From Buddleja alternifolia (lineage: Eukaryota; Streptophyta; Magnoliopsida; Lamiales; Scrophulariaceae), in the NCBI GenBank assembly GCA_019426215.1, contig WHWC01000146.1, forward strand, positions 1 through 64,000: a stretch of DNA of 64,000 nt, in the 5' to 3' direction. Each line of letters opens with the position of its first letter. The first letter of the stretch is position 1. Positions 10,001 through 20,304 of this stretch are shown here, one piece after another. A model generated the notes under the pieces. That model was not told the DNA's origin and searched no databases. It saw only the letters and a program-made list of their open reading frames with translations. The translations under genes and the position numbers were made by a program.

Positions 10001-10795
10001 CTGTTGACGCTTCAGCAGCGGCTGGAACTATAGCTGTAATACAAGAACTATCCTCTATAAGAGCAGGATCTTCTACAGATGTAGGGATAGAAATGCTGTG
10101 GGAAGAAATAAACTTACCCTGAGAACTTGTCTCAACAGAAACACTTTGAGCGCTTGGCTCAACAGCAAATTGAGCGCTTGGCTCATTAGTCTCAGGCTCT
10201 TCAGGAACAGGAGCAACTCGACGCTTGCTAGTCCTGGAACGCTTGAAGATTTTCTTCACGTTGACTCCTTCAACGAGCTTAAGCATTGGAGCGGGAGGAT
10301 CAGCAGCTGGATCTGCAAAGTCTATTTGTTTGATGATCCCTTCTAGCTTCCTCCTCTTGAGAGGTAACTTGTCCTTGGCATCCTCATCGGTTTCCTCATC
10401 GTCCTTTTGAGGAGAAGGAACAAATTGAGCCTTAGGCTTTTTGGGAGCCCTCTTTTTTGTTGCAGCCGGACGCTTCACGGCTTCTTCTGGAATTGGACGC
10501 TCAGCTTCCTTATCGGACGCTTGACGTACTTCCAGACGCTCAGAAAGTGGTTTAGCAGCACCACCAATTTTTGGAGGATTGAACAGATTATTTAGAATCC
10601 TTTTTCCCAGCAACTTGGACTTATTTAACGAAAGTCCAGACGAGTATACACACTGTGATTTGTACAACATGTCACTTAGAATAAGCCTATAAGGTTTATT
10701 CGAGGCGCTTAGACTGTCCTAAAACCTTCCAAAAATGTACTCACTCCAGTTGATTCTGATGTTGAGGAGTATAGCAGTCATCATCTGAAATTGTA
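7056..10795 (-). pseudogene. third ORF of Sirevirus B, C-terminal ~1,240 codons
   Basis: Open for 1,204 codons below 10670 on the minus strand and continued upstream to the nested insertion. One stop lies in the 10718-10721 region where C has Arg (CGG to TAG). With the N-terminal piece at 22450-22964 the protein would be about 1,420 residues. Visible parts in order: rest of the N-terminal domain, Lys/Arg clusters that could be nuclear signals (KKRAPKKPK, KRRK, KRSRTSKRR), a long acidic/Ala/Val stretch, a large central region rich in Tyr, His and Leu (e.g. 'IRDIHHEGIHAMVNAG'). A probable coiled coil (residues ~870-1010 of the open part) and a basic C-terminus follow. I see no transmembrane or signal segment and no known catalytic motif. 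Homologues sit at the same place in A and C. Function unknown. Confidence 0.85.
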
Positions 10796-10800
10796 TTGGG

Positions 10801-10856
10801 TGGAAGAGTTAGGTGCCCGTGCGCCATTTGTAGGGCGTAGTAGCCGACTCTTTAAA
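10801..10856 (+). repeat. truncated first LTR of the composite element
   Basis: Only the first 56 bp of the 2140-bp LTR remain (TGGAAGAG... where the other copies read TGAAAGAG...). They form a hairpin (AAAGAGT/ACTCTTT outer stem, GCCC/GGGC inner stem). The sequence then jumps straight into reverse transcriptase at 10857, with a single shared A at the join. Confidence 0.9.
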
Positions 10857-12480
10857 GAGGTATGGTTTCTTGCTTGATAGCAACGAGGATGGTAATTCCC
10901 CTGATCCAAGGACATATGGGGAAGCGACATTGGACGTCGATTCGGGAAAATGGTTAGAAGCCATGCAATCCGAGATGGACTCCATGCACTCCAACAAGGT
11001 TTAGACCTTGGTGGATCCACCTGACGGGTCTAAACTCATAGGCTGCAAGTGGATTTATAAGCAAAACCTTGGAGCAGATGGAGAAGTAGTCAGCTACAAG
11101 GCACGTCTCGTGGCGAAAGGTTACACTCAGAGGCAAGGAATTGACTATGATGAAACCTTTTCACCAGTGGCGATGGTCAAATCCATTCGGATACTTCTAG
11201 CCATAGCTGCATATTTAGACTATGAAATATGGCAGATGGATGTGAAGACTGTTTTCCTCAATGGTGAAATAGAGGAAGAGCTTTACATGGAGCAGCCCGA
11301 GGGCTTCGCATCCATCGGAAGTGAGGACAAGTTGTGCAAACTTCAGAGATCCATTTATGGACTCAAACAGGCTTCCCGAAGCTGGAACAAGTGTTTTGAT
11401 GATACTGTACAAACATATGGTTTTGTTCAAAATGCTGATGAAGCTTGTGTGTACAAAAAGGCTAGTGGGAGCGCGATAACGTTTTTGGTGCTTTACGTTG
11501 ACGACATTCTATTGTTTGGAAACAACATAGGAATGTTACAAGAAACTAAAGCGTGGTTATCCACACAATTCTCCATGAAGGATTTGGGAGAGGCATCCTA
11601 CGTTCTCGGGATGAAGATTCATCGAGATAGATTGAGTAGAATGCTGGGACTCTCCCAATCTGCATACATAGATAGAGTTTTGAAGAGATTCAAAATGGAT
11701 CAGTCCAAGAGAGGACTGGTGCCTATGAGACATGATATTTCTCTTTCCAAGTCTATGTCCCCTTAGACACCGGAGGAAAAGGAAAAGATGTCTCACATAC
11801 CATATGGCTCCTCCATAGGGAGTATTATGTATGTTATGCTATGTGCACGGCCTGATGTGGCTTATGCACTTAGTGCAACAAGCCGATATCAAGCCAATCC
11901 AGGCGAAGAGCACTGGAAAGCCGTAAAGGCAGTCCGTAAGTACTTGAGAAGAACTAAGGATGCCTTCTTAGTCTACGGTGGAGGAGAATTAAAATTGAAA
12001 GGCTATACAGATTCTAGCTTCCAATCTGATGTGGATGATTTCAAATCTATCTCGGGATTTATCTTTGTACTCAATGGTGGAGCGGTCAGCTGGAAGTGTT
12101 CTAATGAGGAAACTATTGCTGACTCCACCACAGAGGCTGAGTACATTGCAGCCTGGGCCGCTGCAAAAGAAGCTGTTTGGATAAGGAACTTCATCCAAGA
12201 GTTGGGTATTGTTCCATCTATTGTTGATCCCGTATAATTGTACTGTGATAACAATGGGGCTATTGCACAGTCAAAAGAGGCAAGGTCTCATCAGAAGTCC
12301 AAACACATAGAAAGACGATACCATCTGATCAGAGAGATCGTTCGTAGAGGCGACGTTCAAGTGGAACGTGTGGACTCGGCAAATAACATTGCAGACCCCT
12401 TTACCAAACCCTTGGGCCAAAGAGTATTGGAGGGACATCTTGAGAAGATGGGCCTGAAATGCATGGGCAATTGGCTCTAG
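10857..12480 (+). pseudogene. pol: partial pol (RT-RNase H) of the first unit
   Basis: Collinear with 18667-20290 at a constant offset of 7810 bp and nearly identical. It contains the RT block 'KARLVAKGYTQRQGIDYDETF', the catalytic YVDD (near 11500) and the RNase H block with its D-x-S and terminal 'DPFTKPLGQRVLEGH'. Stops disable it: TAG near 11004 (Trp to stop), TAG near 11764, and TAA at 12235-12237 where the other copy reads CGA. It keeps the codons CATCGAGAT near 11620, where the full copy has CATTAAGAT, so the two copies have decayed separately. Confidence 0.9.
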
Positions 12481-12494
12481 GGCAAGTGGGAGAT

Positions 12495-14634
12495 TGAAAG
12501 AGTTAGGTGCCCGTGCGCCATTTGTAGGGCGTAGTAGCCGACTCTTTAAACAGTCTTATATTGTATCTTGTCAAGTAATTTAATAAATGGCATTTTCTTC
12601 TTTATCTTATCATTCTATGCAATTAGATAAAGTCCCCTAGATCACTCTTAAGCTATGAGATGTGTTTGGTATCGGGGATGCCAATCATGGAATACGTCTC
12701 TAAGGTTGTGGTCTTAAAGATGTTCCAAGTCATAGAATCATTGAGATAGGGATATCAATGACTCGTAAAGACTTGCACGTACAATGCACACTCTTGGAGA
12801 GTGTATCCTATTCCATGGATACTGATACGGTGTACATCAGTGCATGTATGTGGGTTTTCGTTGGGATCGAGTAAACTGAACAACCCCGCCGAGATTCCAT
12901 ATTGGAGTCAATGTCGAATTTGGAATCTCCTCGGTTACGTAGGCATAAGATTGGTCCTCATGACTTGAGGCACCATTGGTCGTCTCGTGCATCGCTCACT
13001 GTACTTAGATTTGTCACACGATTCCAGGTGAGTCATAAAGTGGGGCATATTGGGTCCAGTCTGGTTATGTACGGAGGCGCGTGAGTGCCAAGAGAGAATC
13101 CGTCACTGATCATTAGCATCGGCGCATATCCTATGTACTTCACAGTGTATTGACCATGGGAACCTCCGGCCGGAGTAGTATCAATAAGGAGGCGCAGTGT
13201 TTCCTCTCTCGATCGATAAATTGGTCAATGTCACTTAGATCGATATACATAGAATCGAGTTACTGGAATTTCGACTGACATCCAAGTCCTAGATTCGATC
13301 GGGATATTTGATGGAAGGATTTTATTTATGCGAAAATCGTAATGCGGAAAGGTCACGTAATAATCGTTCATGGCTAGGTCTTCTTGGCGCGTGGCTAGTA
13401 CTAACCCTGATTTGTAGGAACCATGAATTAATCGGTAATTAATTCTTGGTCGGATTAAAATACTTGGAGTAATTAAATCTAGCAATGAAAATTGCAAAGG
13501 CACAACGGGGTTGTGTTCCTACTACTAGTACATGAACGAACCTACAATGGGGTTACACACTTACTCAAGAAAGTTCAATTACTATGTGAATATTAATCCG
13601 ATTTAGGATTAAAGTGAAATTGATTAATGAGATTAATTGATTAAGTGGAAGACATTTTAATTAGTAGGCTTGGGAAAATAATTATTCTATTAATTAATCT
13701 TGGAGATTAATTATTAACGGAAATTGTTATTATCCGGGAATTTATTTAAACTACTAATTTTACCATTAATTAATCATGAGGATTATTTAATTAACAAGTC
13801 TTGGAAGACTTGGGAGCCATTTTAATTAAGTTGGACTTAATTAAATGAAGTCACAAGATTGAAATTCAAAGCTAGTCAAAGTTTGACTTGTAATATTTTT
13901 TAAATGAAGAAGAAAATGAAAAATATTCTCTTACACATGTGGTGGTAGTTGAGAATGGAATGGTAGGTGAGAGTAAGGTGGTAGGTGAAGAAAAACAAGT
14001 CTTCTACTCCACCTAACACCATATGGCCGAAGATTGGTGGCTATAAAAGGAGGTGTTCTTGCTCTCATTTGAAGCTTGATGAAAACTTAAAAAGAAAAAA
14101 AAGCTTAGAGCTTAGTTCTTCATCTCTAGATTTTTCTAGCTTCTCTTGTGATTCTTGAAGACTTTCTTCTATAGAACTTCTTCTTGAAGATTAGTTGTAA
14201 AAGATTATCTTCCATAGATATTTCTTTTAGTAACTCTTCTTGTCTTCCACCTTTCACTATATAGACTCCATTTCCTTAGAGCATATATCTAGCCAATCTT
14301 TTGCTTAAGGTATGAACTTACTTGAGGTGTGTCCTTGTAGAGGCTTCTTTCTTTAGGAGCTTATGGTGGTTTGATTCGAATCCTTCCATGTTGAGGTGAG
14401 GTTCGAAAATGAGAGCCAAAGTTTTTTGGTGTGGTTTTCCTTGTGTTGTGGTTATACACCCTCACTTTAATAAAACCTCATATCTTGTAATCGGTTTAAA
14501 ACCCCTTTACTCGTATTAGTTTTTGTTGTGCATTACTTCGACCCCCTAGCTTGGGATGTCGATATATATGTGTTTTATATACTTTATTTCTTCCGTTGCG
14601 CCGGCATCGCTTGTGGGGCATACCGATCGTAACA
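12495..14634 (+). repeat. middle LTR of the composite element
   Basis: 2140 bp, TGAAAGAG...CGTAACA, the same length as the 3' LTR at 20305-22444. By hand I count about 40 substitutions between them, close to 2 percent. It acts both as 3' LTR of the first unit (polypurine tract GTGGGAGAT just before it) and as 5' LTR of the second (primer site just after). TATAAAAG at 14042-14049 is the likely promoter TATA box, and AATAAAA near 14469 may be a poly(A) signal. Confidence 0.95.
14042..14049 (+). promoter_or_regulatory. TATA box of the composite element's LTR
   Basis: TATAAAAG in the context GGCTATAAAAGGAGG; the same octamer stands at 21852-21859 in the 3' LTR. A purine/CT-rich leader follows, as expected for an LTR promoter. 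Confidence 0.65.
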
Positions 14635-14635
14635 G

Positions 14636-14647
14636 TGGTATCAGAGC
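14636..14647 (+). other. primer-binding site (initiator tRNA-Met)
   Basis: TGGTATCAGAGC, one base after the LTR end. This is the canonical plant copia primer site, complementary to the 3' end of initiator tRNA-Met. Confidence 0.92.
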
Positions 14648-16413
14648 CCGGGTTATGCACATTAAAAACTTTGCATGTTTTTGCTTTCGGTTTCATGTTG
14701 TATTTTAACCGGTTGCTTAAATCTATATGTTACATTTGTTGATTTAATAATAGCTTGGGATTTGTCATCGTTTTTCTTAAAATCTTGGAGATTTTATTTT
14801 TTTAAACGATTGAAAATTAAGAGACACTAAAAGGGAAGGTCGAAACCCGGGCAAGGACCATTGATATTGAACCCAAGCTACGAGACTTTGTGCGCACCCG
14901 GCCGAAGGCTTTGTGCGCATAAGGGTGTGCTCATATAGTAGGGCTCAATATCGCGAATCATTGCCAACCGTCGAAGGAAACTTGGCGGGGGTCAAGACGG
15001 GGCTGACCTTGGCCGATTCCACCCCTTGGTGGTCTCGACCATGGTCGAGAAACTGTCCAGCAGCTGCTGGACAGTGTGTGCGCTGCTCGGCGGCGCATGG
15101 TGCGTTGCCGGGCAGCGTACACGGTTGTGCGTATGCACACCATGTGCTTGATGGTTGGACCATGTTGACGTGGTGTGGTACACACGACCCGGGCCTTCAA
15201 GGACTCCTACCTTTGGCCCATTTCTTGATTTTGGAATCAACTTCCACGCGTTTTTGAGTTATTTAAAAGTTTGGAATTTTTGAAACTAGAAAAACTCGGT
15301 TTTTCCTCAAAACGATAAATCCCAAAGTTATGATTGTTTCAACTATGTGATGGGCTTATGATTAATTAATGCTTTGCATGTCATCTTCATACGCTTGATG
15401 GTTGATTTGCATAATGGATGGATTGTGGGTCGAGCCTTAGATTATTCAATTGGATTGTAATTATTATTGACCTCTATTTCGATTTGGTTGTATATTTTAT
15501 TTTCGCACTTTTTCATTATATTGTAATTGAAGATGGAGACGAAGATGATGGACCATTATTGAAGATTATGTATGCCGGTGGAAGTTTATGTAATAGATAG
15601 GGCCTATTTTAATTTAGTACCCTAGATTGCCTTCGATTCACCGGTGGCTCGGGTGGATCGCTTAGGGACCCACAATCATCCATATTTGTTTACCGCTTTG
15701 TGGATGTCTTATATTATGTTTTCTTATATGCTACTTGGATTGCATGATCACATAATTAAAGATAATCCTAATCTTGATGAGACCTTGCATGTTGAAACCC
15801 CTCGCTTGATTTGTTTCAAGTAAATCCAAGAAATATTAAGTTTATGTGGAAATTGAACGAGGTTCTATTGTCCACGCCTTCCATCATAAGTGGTGGCATG
15901 TGAAATGCCATGAAGCTTGGCCCGCCGTCCATGAGTCGTGGGGTGGCGTCAAGTGGATTAGGCTGTGACCACCACTAAGCATAGAGATGCTCGTGGGATC
16001 GATTTGTCTAGGTGTCGTCCATGAGTCGTGGGGCACACTAGTCTGGTCGATTGACCATGAATATTTGATGGGCTTGACTTAACGTTTACTACCATATGGG
16101 CTCGTGTTCTCGGGGTATATGGGAAAGACGAGGCAAAATATCTTGAGAACTATATGTCGATATAGAAGGCCGGTAAGCCTACCATACGGATTTATCATAT
16201 GGGCTCGTGTTCTCGGGGCATATGAAGAGTCGCTTATGGATCTTGAGCCCACTAGGGAGACCCGCATATCTCCTCGAATATCCATATAAGAGGGTTATAG
16301 AATTCGATAAAATAGTGGGAAACACGTATGATTAAAGACCAAATTATATGTGGACAAGATTACATATTGAATGCTAATTATTTTGCCTCGCTATTTATTT
16401 TGTAGTTAACAAA
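14648..16413 (+). other. unusually long untranslated leader of the composite element
   Basis: About 1.77 kb between primer site and gag with no supported gene. It has a GC-richer block around 14985-15240. There are two direct-repeat pairs: CCATGAGTCGTGGGG near 15930 and 16018, and CATATGGGCTCGTGTTCTCG near 16094 and 16197. Packaging, dimerisation or translation-control roles are possible but nothing in the sequence proves one. The open frames here (114 codons at 14913 at most) show no domain. Confidence 0.6.
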
Positions 16414-17103
16414 ATGGCCAAAAATCCACTTTCAACAATCCTAGATTCCAATAGACTTGTCGGTCCCAACTACGCCGATTGGTACCGAAACCTTAAAATT
16501 GTGCTTCAAAGTGAGCGCAAGGATAGCGTATTAGATACGCCTTTGCCTCGCGTCACTCGCACAAGCACTGATGATGAACGTGCCGCTTTTGATAAGTGGA
16601 CCGATGATAATATCCAAGTGAGATGTATCATGATGGCTTCAATGACTAATGAGCTTCAAAAACAATTTGAGCACATGACCATCTCCAAGGATATTATCAA
16701 AAGTCTCGAGGAGCTCTATGGCACTCGAACTAGGAGGGAGAGATTCGCAATCTCTAAAGAGCTATTCCGTGCTCGTCTGCATGAGGGATCTTCGGTCGAT
16801 GATCATGTTTTACGTATGATCAGTCTTATTAATAAGGTTTCTGATCTTGGCGTAAAATTTGAGACCGAGCTTTCTGTTGACCTCGTGCTACAGTCCCTTC
16901 CGAAGTCGTTTGACCAATTTGTCATCAACTACAACATGAATCAACTTGAGGCTTCATTACCCGAGTTGTTGAACATGTTGAAGAGTGCAGATGGCACCAT
17001 CAAGAAAGATAAGCCGGTACTGCTTGTTGGTTCCTCATCCCGTTCTAAGGACCGTAAGGCCAATAAGAATAAGGGGAAGAAGAAGAACAACAAGAAAAAA
17101 TAG
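16414..17103 (+). pseudogene. gag: gag of the composite element, first part
   Basis: Starts MAKNPLSTILDSNRLVGPNY, a typical copia Gag start followed by the W-Y-R-N-L and 'TRRERFAISKELF' blocks of the capsid region. It ends at an in-frame TAG (17101-17103) after a Lys-rich run. Gag goes on in the same frame beyond this stop into the zinc knuckle (CFNCGKKGHWKRNC, near 17158-17200), so the stop is probably a disabling mutation. The Gag product would normally coat the RNA in virus-like particles. Confidence 0.88.
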
Positions 17104-20100
17104 TTGAAAGGCAAAGGTGGTGTAAAAAAGGCTAAGGGTACCGATCATGATGCGTGCTTCAATTGTGGTAAAAAGGGACATTGGAAGCGTAATTGCACTG
17201 AACCAATGAATGGTATGTTTTATGTTGAAGTTAACTTATCAATTAATGATGCTTCTTGGGTGTTGGACACCGGATGTGGAGTTCACCTTTGCAATGATTT
17301 GCAGGTGATGGCAAGAAGCAAATAGATAAGTAGAGGGGAGATGACCATGCGGTTTGGGAATGGAGCACGGGTTGCTGCCACGGCCGTAGGAACTATCTAC
17401 TTATCTTTTCCCAACAAAAACCGTGTTATTTTGAACAATGTATTTTACATTCCGCAATTAATTAAGAACAGCATTTCTGTACCCTTGTTGGACAAGGAAG
17501 GTTATAGTTTTGTTATCAAAAATGGAGCTTGCTCCATGTTTTATGGTTCTTCTTTAATATTGGAATCAAAGTTGTCTCATGGATTATACACGGTTCTCCC
17601 CGATACTCCAATCTTATTATCTCAACATGAGGAACATACTAGTGAGAGAAAGTTAGATAATCAAAATGATACATACCTGTGGCATGCTAGACTAGGCCAT
17701 ATCTCTAAAGATAGAATTCATAAGATGGCGGATAAGCTTGACCTTCGGGAAATGCTAGATATGCCAACTTGTGAATCTTGTCTAAAGGGTAAGATGACCA
17801 AGACACCATTTGCAGGGCAAATGGAGCGAGCTACTAACCTTTTGGACTTGGTCCATACGGATGTATGTGGTCCGCTTAATGTAAAGCACTAAAGGGAACC
17901 ATTCTTACTTCATAACCTTCACCGACGACTTTTCGAGGTATGGTTACGTGTATCTTATGAGATACAAGTCTGAAGCCTTTGAGAGGTTCAAGGAGTTTAG
18001 ACATGAAGTAGAGAAGCAAACGGGAAGAAGTATCAAAGCTCTTCGATCGGATCGAGGGGGAGAATACTTGTCCCGTGAATTCCTCGATTATCTAAACGAC
18101 AATGGGATTGTCTCTCAGTGGACTCCGCCCGGTACTCCCCAACTTAATGGGGTAAGCGAGCGAAGGAATCGGACCTTGATGGACATGGTTCGATCCATGA
18201 TGAGTTTCACTGGACTTCCTCTTTCCTTCTGGGGATATGCCCTAGAATCTGCGACGCATCTATTAAATAGAGTACCGTCAAACAGTGTCTCCAAGGTGCC
18301 ATATGAAATGTGGTTTGGTAAACCACCCACTTATAAATACCTAAGGGTATGGGGTTGCTCGGCCTATGTCAAGCAACTAGTGGGCGATAAGTTGGATGCA
18401 AGATCCTCCTTATGTAAGTTTGTGGGATATCCAAAGGAATCCTATGGATATTATTTCTACAACCCATCGGAACATAAAGTGTTTGTTTCAAGGAATGCTA
18501 CCTTCTTAGAGAAGGAATTTCTATTGGATAGAAATGGCGAGGTTGCAGAACTTGAGGAAACTCAAGAACCACAAAAGGGTTCACCTGATACCACAAATGC
18601 ACAACCAGAAGTAGTAGCAAGTACACAACATCCTCGAAGATCTGAAAAGATCCCGAAACAACCTGAGAGGTATGGTTTCTTGCTTGATAGCAACGAGGAT
18701 GGTAATTCCCCTGATCCAAGGACATATGGGGAAGCGACGTTGGACGTCGATTCGGGAAAATGGTTAGAAGCCATGCAATCCGAGATGGACTCCATGCACT
18801 CCAACAAGGTTTGGACCTTGGTGGATCCACCTGACGGGTCTAAACTCGTAGGCTGCAAGTGGACCTATAAGCGAAAGCTTGGAGCAGATGGAGAAGTAGT
18901 CAGCTACAAGGCACGTCTCGTGGCGAAAGGTTACACTCAGAGGCAAGGAATTGACTATGATGAAACCTTTTCACCAGTGGCGATGGTCAAATCCATTCGG
19001 ATACTTCTAGCCATAGCTGCATATTTAGACTATGAAATATGGCAGATGGATGTGAAGACTGCTTTCCTCAATGGTGAAATAGAGGAAGAGCTTTACATGG
19101 AGCAGCCCGAGGGCTTCGCATCCATAGGAAGTGAGGACAAGGTGTGCAAACTTCAGAGATCCATTTATGGACTCAAACAGGCTTCCCGAAGCTGGAACAA
19201 GTGTTTTGATGATACTGTACAAACATATGGTTTTGTTCAAAATGCTGATGAAGCTTGTGTGTACAAAAAGGCTAGTGGGAGCGCGATAACGTTTTTGGTG
19301 CTTTACGTTGACGACATTCTATTGTTTGGAAACAACATAGGAATGTTACAAGAAACTAAAGCGTGGTTATCCACACAATTCTCCATGAAGGATTTGGGAG
19401 AGGCATCCTACGTTCTCGGGATGAAGATTCATTAAGATAGATCGAGTAGAATCTTGGAACTCTCCCAATCTGCGTACATAGATAGAGTTTTGAAGAGATT
19501 CAAAATGGATCAGTCCAAGAGAGGACTGGTGCCTATGAGACATGGTATTTCTCTTTCCAAGTCTATGTCCCCTCAGACACCGGAGGAAAAGGAAAAGATG
19601 TCTCACACACCATATGCCTCCGCCATAGGGAGTATTATGTATCTTATGCTAGGTGCACGGCCTGATGTGGCTTATGCACTTAGTGCAACAAGCCGATATC
19701 AAGCCAATCCAGGCGAAGAGCACTGGAAAGTCGTAAAGGCAGTCCGTAAGTACTTGAGAAGAACTAAGGATGCCTTCTTAGTCTACGGTGAAGGAGAATT
19801 AAAATTGGAAGGCTATACAGATTCTAGCTTCCAATCTGATGTGGATGATTTCAAATCTATCTCGGGATTTATCTTTGTACTCAATGGTGGAGCGGTCAGA
19901 TGGAAGTGTTCTAAACAGGAAACTATTGCTGATTCCACCACAGAGGCTGAGTACATTGCAGCTTGGGCCGCTGCAAAAGAAGCTGTTTGGATAAGGAACT
20001 TCATCCAAGAGTTGGGTGTTGTTCCATCTATTGTTGATCCCGTACGATTGTACTGTGATAACAATGGGGCTATTGCACAGTCAAAAGAGCCAAGGTCTCA

Positions 20101-20290
20101 TCGGAGGTCCAAACACATAGAAAGGCGATACCATCTTATCAGAGAGATCGTTCGTAGAGGCGACGTTCAAGTGGAACGTGTGGACTCGACAAATAATATA
20201 GCAGACCCCTTTACCAAACCCTTGGGCCAAAGAGTATTGGAGGGACATCTTGAGAAGATGGGCCTGAAATGCATGGGCAATTGGCTCTAG
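17104..20290 (+). pseudogene. pol: zinc knuckle and pol of the composite element
   Basis: Domains in order: Gag zinc knuckle CX2CX4HX4C; aspartic protease active site VLDTGC near 17265; pre-integrase H/C motif ('LWHARLGH', 'CESCLKGK'). Integrase core follows (HTDVCGP, then SDRGGEY near 18050, and GVSERRNRT with the catalytic Glu), then reverse transcriptase with YVDD near 19305 and RNase H to the final DPFTKPLGQ block. Breaks: TAG 17323-17325, a one-base-type frameshift near 17888, TAA 19433-19435 where the sister copy has CGA. Otherwise it is long and open (17948-19435 and 19454-20290), so the element died recently. Confidence 0.92.
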
Positions 20291-20304
20291 GGCAAGTGGG
20301 AGAT

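Noticed and set aside
10098..10142. A possible very short intron (GGTAAG...CACAG) in the third ORF of B, matching the GGTAAGT at the end of element A's ORF
   Set aside because: About 22 bases is too short for a plant intron, and the frame is open through it.
7056..10795. Calling the third ORF an envelope protein
   Set aside because: No signal peptide, no membrane segment, no fusion-peptide-like stretch; Lys/Arg clusters and a coiled coil suggest an intracellular protein.
14913..15257. 114-codon frame in the leader of the composite element
   Set aside because: Sits in a GC-rich block where three other frames are also open; no domain, no supporting context.
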